A stretch of DNA of 24,628 bases from contig JAZGAE010000102.1 in NCBI GenBank assembly GCA_036475545.1, positions 1 through 24,628 on the forward strand, read 5' to 3'. Origin of the DNA: JAZGAE01 sp036475545. GTDB taxonomy: Bacteria > Pseudomonadota > Alphaproteobacteria > DATDPM01. Below the pieces are notes generated by a model. It ran no database searches and was not told the DNA's origin. It saw only the letters and a list, made by a program, of their open reading frames with translations. This document shows positions 8,481 through 14,977 of this stretch, one piece after another; position 1 is the first letter of the stretch; every line of letters begins with the position of its first letter. The position numbers were made by a program, and so were the translations under genes.

Positions 8481-9746
8481 ATGGCGGCCGAAGCGGCGGA
8501 GAAATCTCGGGAAGGCCGGGGCCGGTCGGGTTTCGACGTCTGGCTGGTGCGCGAAGACTTCCCCATCCTCAAGCAGAAGATCTACGGCAAGCCGCTCGTT
8601 TTCCTGGACACCGCGGCCAGCGCCCAGAAGCCCCGGGCGGTGATCGACACGGTGCGGCGCGTCTACGAGGAGGAGTACGCCAACATCCACCGGGGGGTTT
8701 ACTATTTAAGCCTGCGTGCGACCGACGCGTTCGAGGCCGCGCGGCGCAAGGTGCAGGCCTTTCTGAACGCGCGCGAGGCGCGGGAGATCGTTTTCCTCCG
8801 CGGCGCGACCGAGGCCATCAACCTGGTGGCTTGCAGCTACGGGCGAACGCACCTTGCGGCCGGCGACGAAATCCTGATCACCCACATCGAGCACCATTCC
8901 AACATCGTGCCGTGGCAGATCCTGTGCCAGGAAAAGGGGCTGAAACTCAGGGTGGCGCCCGTCAACGATTCGGCCGAGCTGGTCCTCGAGGACTTCGCCA
9001 AGCTCTTGACCGACCGCACCAAGTTCGTCTCCGTCACCCACCTTTCGAACGCCGTCGGCACGATCACGCCCATCAAGGAGATCATCCGCCTCGCCCACGA
9101 GCGCGGCGTGCCGGTCCTGGTGGACGGCTGCCAGGCGGTGCCGCACATGAAGGTGGACGTCCAAGACCTCGACTGCGATTTCTACGTCTTCTCGGGCCAC
9201 AAGCTTTACGGCCCATCGGGGATCGGCGCCCTCTATGGAAAGGCCGAGCACCTCGAGGCCATGCCTCCCTATCAAGGGGGCGGCGAGATGATCACTTCGG
9301 TCACCTTCGAAAAGACCGAATACAACGTCATCCCGTTCAAGTTCGAGGCGGGCACGCCGAACATCGCCGGCGCCATCGGCCTCGGCGCCGCGGTCGACTA
9401 TGTCAGCCGCGTCGGCCTCGAGCCCATCGCCGCCCATGAAGCCGCGTTGCTGGCCTACGCCACCGAACGCCTGTCGGAGATCGAAGGGCTGCGGCTGGTC
9501 GGGACGGCGAAGGAAAAAGCCACGATTCTTTCGTTCGTGCTCGACGGGATCCACCCCCACGACGTCGGCACCGTGCTGGACCGCGACGGCATCGCGGTGC
9601 GCGCAGGCCACCATTGCGCCCAGCCCACGATGGACCGGTTCGGCGTGCCGGCGACGGTGCGGGCCTCGCTCGCCATGTACAACACGGTCGAGGACGTCGA
9701 CACGCTCGTCGCCAGCATCCGCAAGGCTAAGGAGCTCTTATCCTGA
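8481..9746 (+). CDS. sufS: SufS, cysteine desulfurase, 421 aa
   Basis: SufS is a PLP enzyme that releases sulfur from L-cysteine as a persulfide and passes it to SufU. It is a class V aminotransferase fold of the group II (SufS/CsdA) type. Visible landmarks are HRGVYYLS (70-77), the PLP region ITHIEHHSNIVPWQ (133-146), the Asp of VLVDGCQAVPH, the PLP lysine K241 in FSGHKLYGP, and the catalytic C379 in RAGHHCAQPTM. The ATG at 8481 lies 10 nt after GGGAGG. An in-frame GTG at 8475 would overlap the sufD stop as GTGA and add two residues, so the start is uncertain by that amount. The N-terminal extension of about 20 residues is usual in alphaproteobacteria. Confidence 0.97.
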   Translation: MAAEAAEKSREGRGRSGFDVWLVREDFPILKQKIYGKPLVFLDTAASAQKPRAVIDTVRRVYEEEYANIHRGVYYLSLRATDAFEAARRKVQAFLNAREAREIVFLRGATEAINLVACSYGRTHLAAGDEILITHIEHHSNIVPWQILCQEKGLKLRVAPVNDSAELVLEDFAKLLTDRTKFVSVTHLSNAVGTITPIKEIIRLAHERGVPVLVDGCQAVPHMKVDVQDLDCDFYVFSGHKLYGPSGIGALYGKAEHLEAMPPYQGGGEMITSVTFEKTEYNVIPFKFEAGTPNIAGAIGLGAAVDYVSRVGLEPIAAHEAALLAYATERLSEIEGLRLVGTAKEKATILSFVLDGIHPHDVGTVLDRDGIAVRAGHHCAQPTMDRFGVPATVRASLAMYNTVEDVDTLVASIRKAKELLS

Positions 9747-10201
9747 TGGACGAACTGCGCGAACTCTATCAGGAGGTCATCCTCGACCACTGCAAGCGGC
9801 CCCGAAACTTCGGCCCGCTGCCGGGCGCCGAGCGCGAGGCCAAAGGCAACAACCCCTTGTGCGGGGACCGCTTGACCGTGTTCCTCCACATGGAGGACGG
9901 GGTGGTGAAGGACGTCCGTTTCACAGGTTCCGGCTGCGCCATCTCCATGGCCTCGGCGTCGCTGATGACCGAGGCGGTGAAGGGAAGGACCGAGGCCGAC
10001 GCCCGGGCGCTGTTCGCACGCTTCCACTCGTTATTGACCAAGGAGGACGGGGGGGCCATGAACGGCGGGCCCGACCTCGAAAAGCTGGAGGCGTTCGCAG
10101 GCGTTCGTCAGTTTCCCGTTCGGGTGAAGTGCGCCACGCTCCCCTGGCACACGTTGACCGCAGCCCTCGACGATAGGACGGAGGAGGTCAGTACCGAGTA
10201 G
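9746..10201 (+). CDS. sufU: SufU, zinc-dependent sulfurtransferase of the SUF system, 151 aa
   Basis: SufU accepts persulfide from SufS and is NifU/IscU-related. The three Cys are C39 (LCGD), C64 (GSGCAIS) and C129 (RVKCATLPW), with D41 completing the zinc site known from Bacillus SufU. The insert before the last Cys (LEKLEAFAGVRQFPVRVKCA) is the mark of SufU and separates it from the IscU scaffold. The His-Ser-Cys motif of IscU is absent, as expected. The ATG at 9746 overlaps the sufS stop by one base (TGATG), suggesting coupled translation. No sufE is in this operon, so SufU is the likely sulfur acceptor. The gene is full length. Confidence 0.95.
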   Translation: MDELRELYQEVILDHCKRPRNFGPLPGAEREAKGNNPLCGDRLTVFLHMEDGVVKDVRFTGSGCAISMASASLMTEAVKGRTEADARALFARFHSLLTKEDGGAMNGGPDLEKLEAFAGVRQFPVRVKCATLPWHTLTAALDDRTEEVSTE

Positions 10202-10244
10202 CCCCGCATCGCGCGCCGATGATGCAGGGCGGGAAGGACGGAGG

Positions 10245-10643
10245 ATGGAAGACCGCAAGGATACGCAAGAGGGCGCCACTGAGGAGCCGCGGGATACCGT
10301 CTCCGGCACCGCTACAGGCGGGCCGGGCATCGGCGGCGGCGGCCTCGCGAAACGGGTCATCGAGGCTCTCCAGACCGTTTACGACCCGGAGATCCCCGTT
10401 AACATTTATGAACTCGGTCTGGTGTATGATGTCGATGTCGATCCCGACCAGGGGCGGGTGGAGGTCACCATGACCTTGACCACCCCGAGCTGCCCGGTGG
10501 CGGGGTCAATGCCCGGCATGGTCGAGGAAACGCTGCGGCGCCTCGACGGCATTCGCGACGCCAGGGTCACTCTCGTCTGGGATCCGCCCTGGACGCCGGA
10601 TAAGATGTCGGAGGCCGCGCGCCTCGAACTCGGTTTCATGTAG
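10245..10643 (+). CDS. sufT: SufT, DUF59/MIP18-family Fe-S maturation protein, 132 aa
   Basis: This is a DUF59 protein of the SUF subtype, thought to help mature Fe-S proteins. The core motifs are YDPEIPVNIYELGLVYDV (about 46-63), the VTMTLTTPSCPVAGSMP segment with C83, and the C-terminal VWDPPWTPDKMSEAARLELGFM, nearly invariant in the SUF-linked group. The first ~33 residues are a Gly/Thr-rich low-complexity extension that is not conserved. The ATG at 10245 follows GGACGGAGG. It lies 43 nt after sufU and 23 nt before sufA, so it is clearly part of the operon. Confidence 0.94.
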   Translation: MEDRKDTQEGATEEPRDTVSGTATGGPGIGGGGLAKRVIEALQTVYDPEIPVNIYELGLVYDVDVDPDQGRVEVTMTLTTPSCPVAGSMPGMVEETLRRLDGIRDARVTLVWDPPWTPDKMSEAARLELGFM

Positions 10644-10666
10644 CCGGGACGGGAGGGCTTGAAGCA

Positions 10667-11002
10667 ATGACCGGCAAGATCGTAACCCTGACGGAGGCCG
10701 CCGCGGAGCACGCCAAGGATTTGCTCGCGCGCGCGGAAGGCCGCGCGCTCGGTCTCAGAATCGGCCTGGACACCAAGGGATGCATGGGGCTCTCCTATTC
10801 CATGGAATACGCCACCGAAAAAGACCCCATGGACGAGGTCGTCGAGGACAAGGGGGTGACCATCTTCGTCGACCCCAAGGCGACCATGTTCCTGATCGGC
10901 TGCGAGATCGACTACGTCGAGGACAAGCTGCAGTCGGGCTTCGTCTTCAACAACCCCAACGAGAAGGGCCGCTGCGGCTGCGGCGAGTCTTTCCAGGTCT
11001 AG
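10667..11002 (+). CDS. sufA: SufA, A-type Fe-S carrier, 111 aa
   Basis: This A-type carrier (HesB/IscA/SufA family) takes clusters from SufBC2D to apoproteins. The three ligand Cys are C39 (KGCMGLSY) and C103/C105 (GRCGCGESF), with the family motif FVFNNPN just before the C-terminal pair. The length is standard. The ATG at 10667 follows GGGAGG (10650-10656). It is the last gene of the operon, and the 34-bp palindrome at 11033-11066 begins 31 nt after its stop. Whether it is SufA- or ErpA-like in role cannot be told from sequence; the operon position favours SufA. Confidence 0.94.
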   Translation: MTGKIVTLTEAAAEHAKDLLARAEGRALGLRIGLDTKGCMGLSYSMEYATEKDPMDEVVEDKGVTIFVDPKATMFLIGCEIDYVEDKLQSGFVFNNPNEKGRCGCGESFQV

Positions 11003-11032
11003 CGCATAATCCGGTCAGGTTGAATCGGCTGC

Positions 11033-11066
11033 GTTGCGCCGGGGCGGGCGCCCGCCCCGGCGCAAC
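11033..11066. terminator. Perfect 34-bp palindrome after the suf operon (possible terminator)
   Basis: The 17 bases 11033-11049 are the exact reverse complement of 11050-11066, almost all G and C, forming a very stable hairpin. There is no T-tract, so it would not be a classical intrinsic terminator. It may protect mRNA ends or act with Rho. The following stretch, 11067-11403, has no defensible gene. Confidence 0.55.
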
Positions 11067-11403
11067 CCGAAGGGCCGGGTCTTTTGCGGCCCCGGGTTCG
11101 TCGCGTAGCTCGCGCGTAGCTAGCGCCCGGGCGCGGATGCCGGGGCCCCTGCCCGGCGTCGCGGCGTCGCCGCTCTGGCCTCCTCAAGGTTTCCGGATCT
11201 CGATGGTGCCGCCGTCGAGCCGTGTCCAGATCGGATTGCCCCAGTGCGCGAGCGGTTCGCCGCAGCCGGTGGAACCTGATATATTGACGGCAGCCACGGT
11301 TGGACCCGAGAAGCCCCGGAAGGGCCCGATGGCGAAGGCCCGCGCGCGGCGCCGGGCGCGCCGGGATGTCTTTATGCGGCCCAGCCTCGAGGAGAAAACG
11401 CGC

Positions 11404-12009
11404 ATGGCGACCTCGCAGTCACGGTTCGAGGCGGCCATCGCCGCCATGGACGCGGCCAACGCCGAAGACTCCAATGTCGCGGTCTCCGAGGGCCAGGAGC
11501 ACCCGAAGGAGCTGCTCTACGCCCAGCAGATGACGCGTTGGCTGGAGCGTCTCGTGCCCGACGCCTCGGAGGCGCTCAAGCTAGCCGCCCGCAGCCAGCA
11601 CATCAGGCGTTGGGAGATCGCGCGCGGCGATTATCCCAAGGACCGGATCGGCTACCTCAAGTGGCGCAAGGACCTGCAGCACTTCCACGCCGAACTGGCC
11701 GGCAAGATCCTCGCCGAGGCGGGCTACGACGACGACACCATCGCCCGCGTCCAATCCTTGCTGCGCAAGGAGCGGCTGAAGCTGGATCCCGAGGTGCAGG
11801 CGCTCGAGGACGTGATCTGCCTCGTCTTCCTCGAGCATTACTTCGCGGACTTCTCCACCCAGCACGACGAGGAAAAGGTCGTCGAGATCGTCCGCAAGAC
11901 CTGGAAGAAGATGTCGCCGGAAGGCCACCAGGCGGCGCTCGCATTGAAGCTCCCGCCTGAGGCCAGCGCCCTGGTCGAGAAGGCATTGGCGGACCAACAG
12001 ACGGCCTGA
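11404..12009 (+). CDS. DUF4202 domain protein, 201 aa
   Basis: The function of this family is not known to me. The sequence matches the DUF4202 pattern almost end to end: RFEAAIAAMDAANAED, PKELLYAQQMTRWLERL, AARSQHIRRWEIARGDYP, YLKWRKDLQHFHAELAGKILAEAGYDDD, DPEVQALEDVICLVFLEHYFADF, and the closing KTWKKMSPEGHQAALAL. The His of SQHIRRW, with His and Asp/Glu later (FLEHYF), resembles an HD-domain-like metal site, but this is inference. The ATG at 11404 starts at the conserved region; in-frame upstream sequence is Arg/Ala-rich and not conserved. It is predicted to be all-helical and cytoplasmic, with no signal peptide. The rhodanese gene lies 145 nt downstream. Confidence 0.9.
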   Translation: MATSQSRFEAAIAAMDAANAEDSNVAVSEGQEHPKELLYAQQMTRWLERLVPDASEALKLAARSQHIRRWEIARGDYPKDRIGYLKWRKDLQHFHAELAGKILAEAGYDDDTIARVQSLLRKERLKLDPEVQALEDVICLVFLEHYFADFSTQHDEEKVVEIVRKTWKKMSPEGHQAALALKLPPEASALVEKALADQQTA

Positions 12010-12154
12010 CGGTCGAGCCCAAGGATCGGGGCGGCATCGAGGCACCGTGGCGCAAGGGGAGCCTGTGACAGCCGCGACCGGATCCGCGGCCGGAACGGGG
12101 TCGCCGCACGACACTTTGCCCGAGGCGACTCATCGAGATGGGGAGCTGAGATTC

Positions 12155-12538
12155 ATGATCACGTACGGATTCAAGAAGATGCTGGCCGAGGCGAACGCCA
12201 TCGTCGAGACATTGTCCGCACAGGACGCGCTCAAGCTGGTGAACGATCCGATGGTCCTTTTCGTGGACGTTCGGGAGACCGCGGAACGGGAGCTTTCGGG
12301 CACGATCCCGGGCGCGGTCCACGCCTCGCGTGGGTTCCTCGAGTTCATCGCCGATCCCGAGGGACCCATGCATGACCAGGCCTTCCAGAGCGGCAGACGG
12401 CTCGTCCTGTTCTGTGCGTCCGGCGGGCGCTCGGTGCTCGCGGCGAAGACGCTGATGGACATGGGGTTCACGGACGTGGCGCATATCGCCGGAGGTTTTC
12501 CGGCGTGGAAGGAGGCGGGCGGGCCGACGGAGGACTGA
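12155..12538 (+). CDS. Rhodanese-like sulfurtransferase, 127 aa
   Basis: This is a single-domain rhodanese with the active-site loop CASGGRS: C87 is the persulfide-forming residue and Arg92 lies in the loop. Other family blocks are VLFVDVRETAERELSGTIPGAVH (34-56) and the terminal VAHIAGGFPAWKEAGGP. Proteins of this type transfer sulfane sulfur to acceptors such as cyanide, thioredoxin or Fe-S factors. No signal peptide is visible, so it is cytoplasmic. The ATG at 12155 follows GGGGAGCTGAG, which fits better than the in-frame ATG at 12047. It follows DUF4202 and the suf operon, so a link to sulfur supply is possible but unproven. Confidence 0.92.
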   Translation: MITYGFKKMLAEANAIVETLSAQDALKLVNDPMVLFVDVRETAERELSGTIPGAVHASRGFLEFIADPEGPMHDQAFQSGRRLVLFCASGGRSVLAAKTLMDMGFTDVAHIAGGFPAWKEAGGPTED

Positions 12539-12564
12539 TCCACGGCGAGGGCGCCCGCGGTCAC

Positions 12565-12795
12565 ATGAACGACCGGTCATCAGCGGTCCCGGCAGAGGCG
12601 CTCAGAGAGATCCTCGACGCCCATGGACAATGGCTGAAGTCGGCGAAGGCGAGAGGAAAGCGGGCCGATCTCCGCGGGGCCGACCTCGCCAACGCCGACC
12701 TCAAGGGGGTCGACCTGCGCCGCGCGAGGCTGGTACGCGCCACGCTCTCGGGGGCCGACCTTCGAGGCGCACGGCTGGCAACGGGCCTTTCGTGA
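12565..12795 (+). CDS. Short pentapeptide-repeat protein, 76 aa, possibly truncated
   Basis: The N-terminal helix (VPAEALREILDAHGQWLKSAKARGKR, about 8-33) is followed by about seven pentapeptide units of A(D/N)LxG type: ADLRG, ADLAN, ADLKG, VDLRR, ARLVR, and later ADLRG and ARLAT. Pentapeptide repeats build a right-handed beta-helix. Family members with this N-terminal helix are usually much longer, so this one looks cut short: a stop follows immediately after ARLATGLS. I see no continuing repeats in the other frames, so a simple frameshift is not supported. Start ATG at 12565, 26 nt after the rhodanese stop; the ribosome site is weak. Function unknown. Confidence 0.65.
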   Translation: MNDRSSAVPAEALREILDAHGQWLKSAKARGKRADLRGADLANADLKGVDLRRARLVRATLSGADLRGARLATGLS

Positions 12796-12976
12796 CGAGG
12801 ATTTGGCGTGTGGCGCGGGAATTCCGGAGCGCCCCGGCGGCGGCTGAGACCGTCGTTCGAAACCGACGCCTAACCCAAGCCTGAACTGGCAAACATGGGA
12901 GCTATGTGAAACACTCAAGCGAGGCATTGCTGCGGCGGACAGCGGACCGGAGCTGCGCGGCAAGCGAGGTGCCGTC

Positions 12977-13174
12977 ATGATCCAGGAGTATATGGTTGGC
13001 ATGGTCGTCGACGGAAAATCCGACCACGTGACCGTCGAAGCCGAGGACGCCCTCATCGCGGCCCTGAAGGTGAAGCACGAAAACCCGGGCGCCGCGATCA
13101 CGTATGCGCGCAAGCGCAACGAGCGGGCGGACCGCCGCCACCCCCATCACGGGCTCGCGGAAAAGACCGCGTGA
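12977..13174 (+). CDS. Small conserved-looking protein, 65 aa
   Basis: A short protein with a sharply composed sequence: MIQEYMVGMVVDGKSDHVTVEAEDALIAAL, then KVKHENPGAAITYARKRNERADRRHPHH. The first half looks like a small beta-strand plus helix; the second half is basic and ends in a His cluster (HPHHG). The ATG at 12977 follows GAGGTG with 5-nt spacing. I recall similar short proteins in related bacteria, but I cannot name a family. No signal peptide or membrane segment. Function unknown. It is followed by the long regulatory gap before the DUF2336 gene. Confidence 0.65.
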   Translation: MIQEYMVGMVVDGKSDHVTVEAEDALIAALKVKHENPGAAITYARKRNERADRRHPHHGLAEKTA

Positions 13175-13539
13175 CCGACGCTTGGCCTGAGCCCCCATGC
13201 TGGAGTCCCGAGCGGGCCCGCCGTAGCGGCGACGGCGGCGAGAGCGCGGCGAGACGATCCGGCGAACAGGAGAGCTTGGTCCCGGTTGGTGTACGTGCCT
13301 CTTGGGCAAGTAATCGGTACGGGCGAAGGGCCTGACGCGCCGCGACCCGGCCCCAAGCGATCCAGTCGTGCTCGACCGCAGGCCCGTGGGACTCGCGTGG
13401 GTTGCATGGCCGCAACCATCAAGTCTACTCGAAGTAAATGTTCGGACGTCTCTCTTCGGGAATCTGTGGCACCAGGGCCAGACGAAACCAACAAAATCTT
13501 GTGTGTGCCTCCGGCTGGAGAGTACAGTGCAAATGATGT

Positions 13540-13739
13540 TTAAAACGCATCCAGTTTTTTTAAGCCACGCGCAAAAATCCGTTTGCAAATTCTTAACGCT
13601 TTATTAAACTCGAAGCCGTTCGAATCTAGACTCCGCGAACTAACGAAGACCTTCATTCAATCGCTGCTAGGGGAATCTGAATTGGGCCGGCCGGATTCTA
13701 TTTGTCTTGGCCCATGAAGTGACGGCGAAAACAGGACTC
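13540..13739 (+). promoter_or_regulatory. DUF2336-A upstream region: CtrA box plus five GANTC sites
   Basis: A perfect full CtrA box TTAA-CGCTTTA-TTAA lies at 13593-13607, about 137 nt before the start. Five GANTC (CcrM methylation) sites follow: 13622-13626, 13629-13633, 13673-13677, 13694-13698 and 13735-13739. The region is AT-rich compared with its neighbours. A T-run of seven lies at 13555-13561. The stretch 13175-13539 before it has no defensible gene; two further GANTC sites occur at 13390-13394 and 13460-13464. Confidence 0.75.
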
Positions 13740-13743
13740 GGTC

Positions 13744-14937
13744 ATGGCCGGAACGGCAAACGCGGAAAACAACGACGTCGACGTGCGCCAACTTCTGGAA
13801 CTCGCACACGACAGGTCGGCGGAAAGCCGGCGGATACTTCTCGAGAACATCTCGGACCTGTTCCTTTCACCGGAAGGCCGCCTGACCGAGCGGGAACGGT
13901 CGCTCATGGCCCAAATCCTGAGCCAGATCATTCACGACGTCGAGATGTCCGTGCGCCGGAGCCTGGCTGAGCGTTTGGCCAAGGACGAGAAGGCGCCCCA
14001 CGAGCTGATCGTCACGCTGGCCAACGACGAGATCGAAATCGCCAACCCCATTCTGCATCACAGCGGCGTGCTCGACGACGCCGACCTTCTCGGGATCGTC
14101 AAGCACCGCACCCATGAGCACCGGCTGACCGTCGCCATACGCGGACCGCTGAGCGAGGAGGTGGCTCAGGCCCTCGTGGACACCGGCGAGACGGACGTGA
14201 TCGAAACCCTGCTCAAGAACCACGACGCGGAAATCTCGCAGCGGACCATGAACTATCTGGTGAGCGAATCACAGCGGGTCGACGCCTTCCAGCAGCCGCT
14301 GCTGCGCCGCCCGGACCTGCCGGCGACGCTCGCCCACCGCATGTTCTGGTGGGTCTCGGCGGCCCTGCGCGAGTATATCCTCGAAAGCTACAAAGTGGAC
14401 GAGACCACGCTGGATACCATCATCCACGACACCACCACGAAGGTGAAGGCCGCCGTGTCTTCCGAGCACTCCACATACGCCGACGCCGAATTCGTGGTCT
14501 CGGAACTCGCGGACAGGGGCAAGCTCGACGGCAGGTTCCTGATCCAGTGCCTGCGGCGGGGACGGATCGCGGCCTTCACCGTCGCGCTCGCGAAGATGGC
14601 GGATGTCGACGTCGGCATCATCCGCCACATCATGTTCGATCCGGGCGGCGAGGGTCTCACCGTGCTTTGCAGGGCCGCCAGCCTCGACCGCGCGGTCTTC
14701 TCGTCGATCTTTCTGCTCACCCGTGAAGCCCGGGACGGCGAGCGCGTGACCGACCCGCGGCTGCTCGACAACATGTTGAAAATCTTCGACGCGCTGTCGC
14801 AGAGTGAGGCGGTGGGGGCGCTGCGCTGCTGGCAGCTCAACGCCGATTACGTCGCAACAATCGACCAGATCAGGTCCGCCGGGGCTCGCTTGCGCCGCGG
14901 CCTGGGGTTAAGGTCAAAGCCTTCGACGGCGGGTTGA
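13744..14937 (+). CDS. DUF2336 protein A, 397 aa
   Basis: This belongs to the DUF2336 family, common in Rhodospirillales and related alphaproteobacteria, of unknown function. The pattern is all helical, resembling HEAT-type repeats: VRQLLELAHDRSAESRRILLENISDLFL, VRRSLAERLAKDEKAPHELIVTLANDEIEIANPILHHSGVLDDADLLGIVKHRTHEHRLTVAIR, followed by the conserved QRTMNYLV, RRPDLPATLAHRMFWWVSAALREYIL, and a C-terminal part starting at about 235. It has no signal, membrane segment or catalytic motif, so it probably is a soluble protein-binding scaffold. The ATG at 13744 follows AGGA at 8-nt spacing. The kinase gene begins 40 nt downstream and is probably co-transcribed. The upstream region has a CtrA box and GANTC sites. 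Confidence 0.93.
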   Translation: MAGTANAENNDVDVRQLLELAHDRSAESRRILLENISDLFLSPEGRLTERERSLMAQILSQIIHDVEMSVRRSLAERLAKDEKAPHELIVTLANDEIEIANPILHHSGVLDDADLLGIVKHRTHEHRLTVAIRGPLSEEVAQALVDTGETDVIETLLKNHDAEISQRTMNYLVSESQRVDAFQQPLLRRPDLPATLAHRMFWWVSAALREYILESYKVDETTLDTIIHDTTTKVKAAVSSEHSTYADAEFVVSELADRGKLDGRFLIQCLRRGRIAAFTVALAKMADVDVGIIRHIMFDPGGEGLTVLCRAASLDRAVFSSIFLLTREARDGERVTDPRLLDNMLKIFDALSQSEAVGALRCWQLNADYVATIDQIRSAGARLRRGLGLRSKPSTAG

Positions 14938-14977
14938 CAAGCCTGGCCGGGGGGCGCAACGGTTCGGGGGATGGCCG

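Noticed and set aside
10394..10408. Possible CtrA-like site inside sufT (TTAA followed after 7 nt by GAAC)
   Set aside because: The second half-site is not TTAA and it lies within a coding region.
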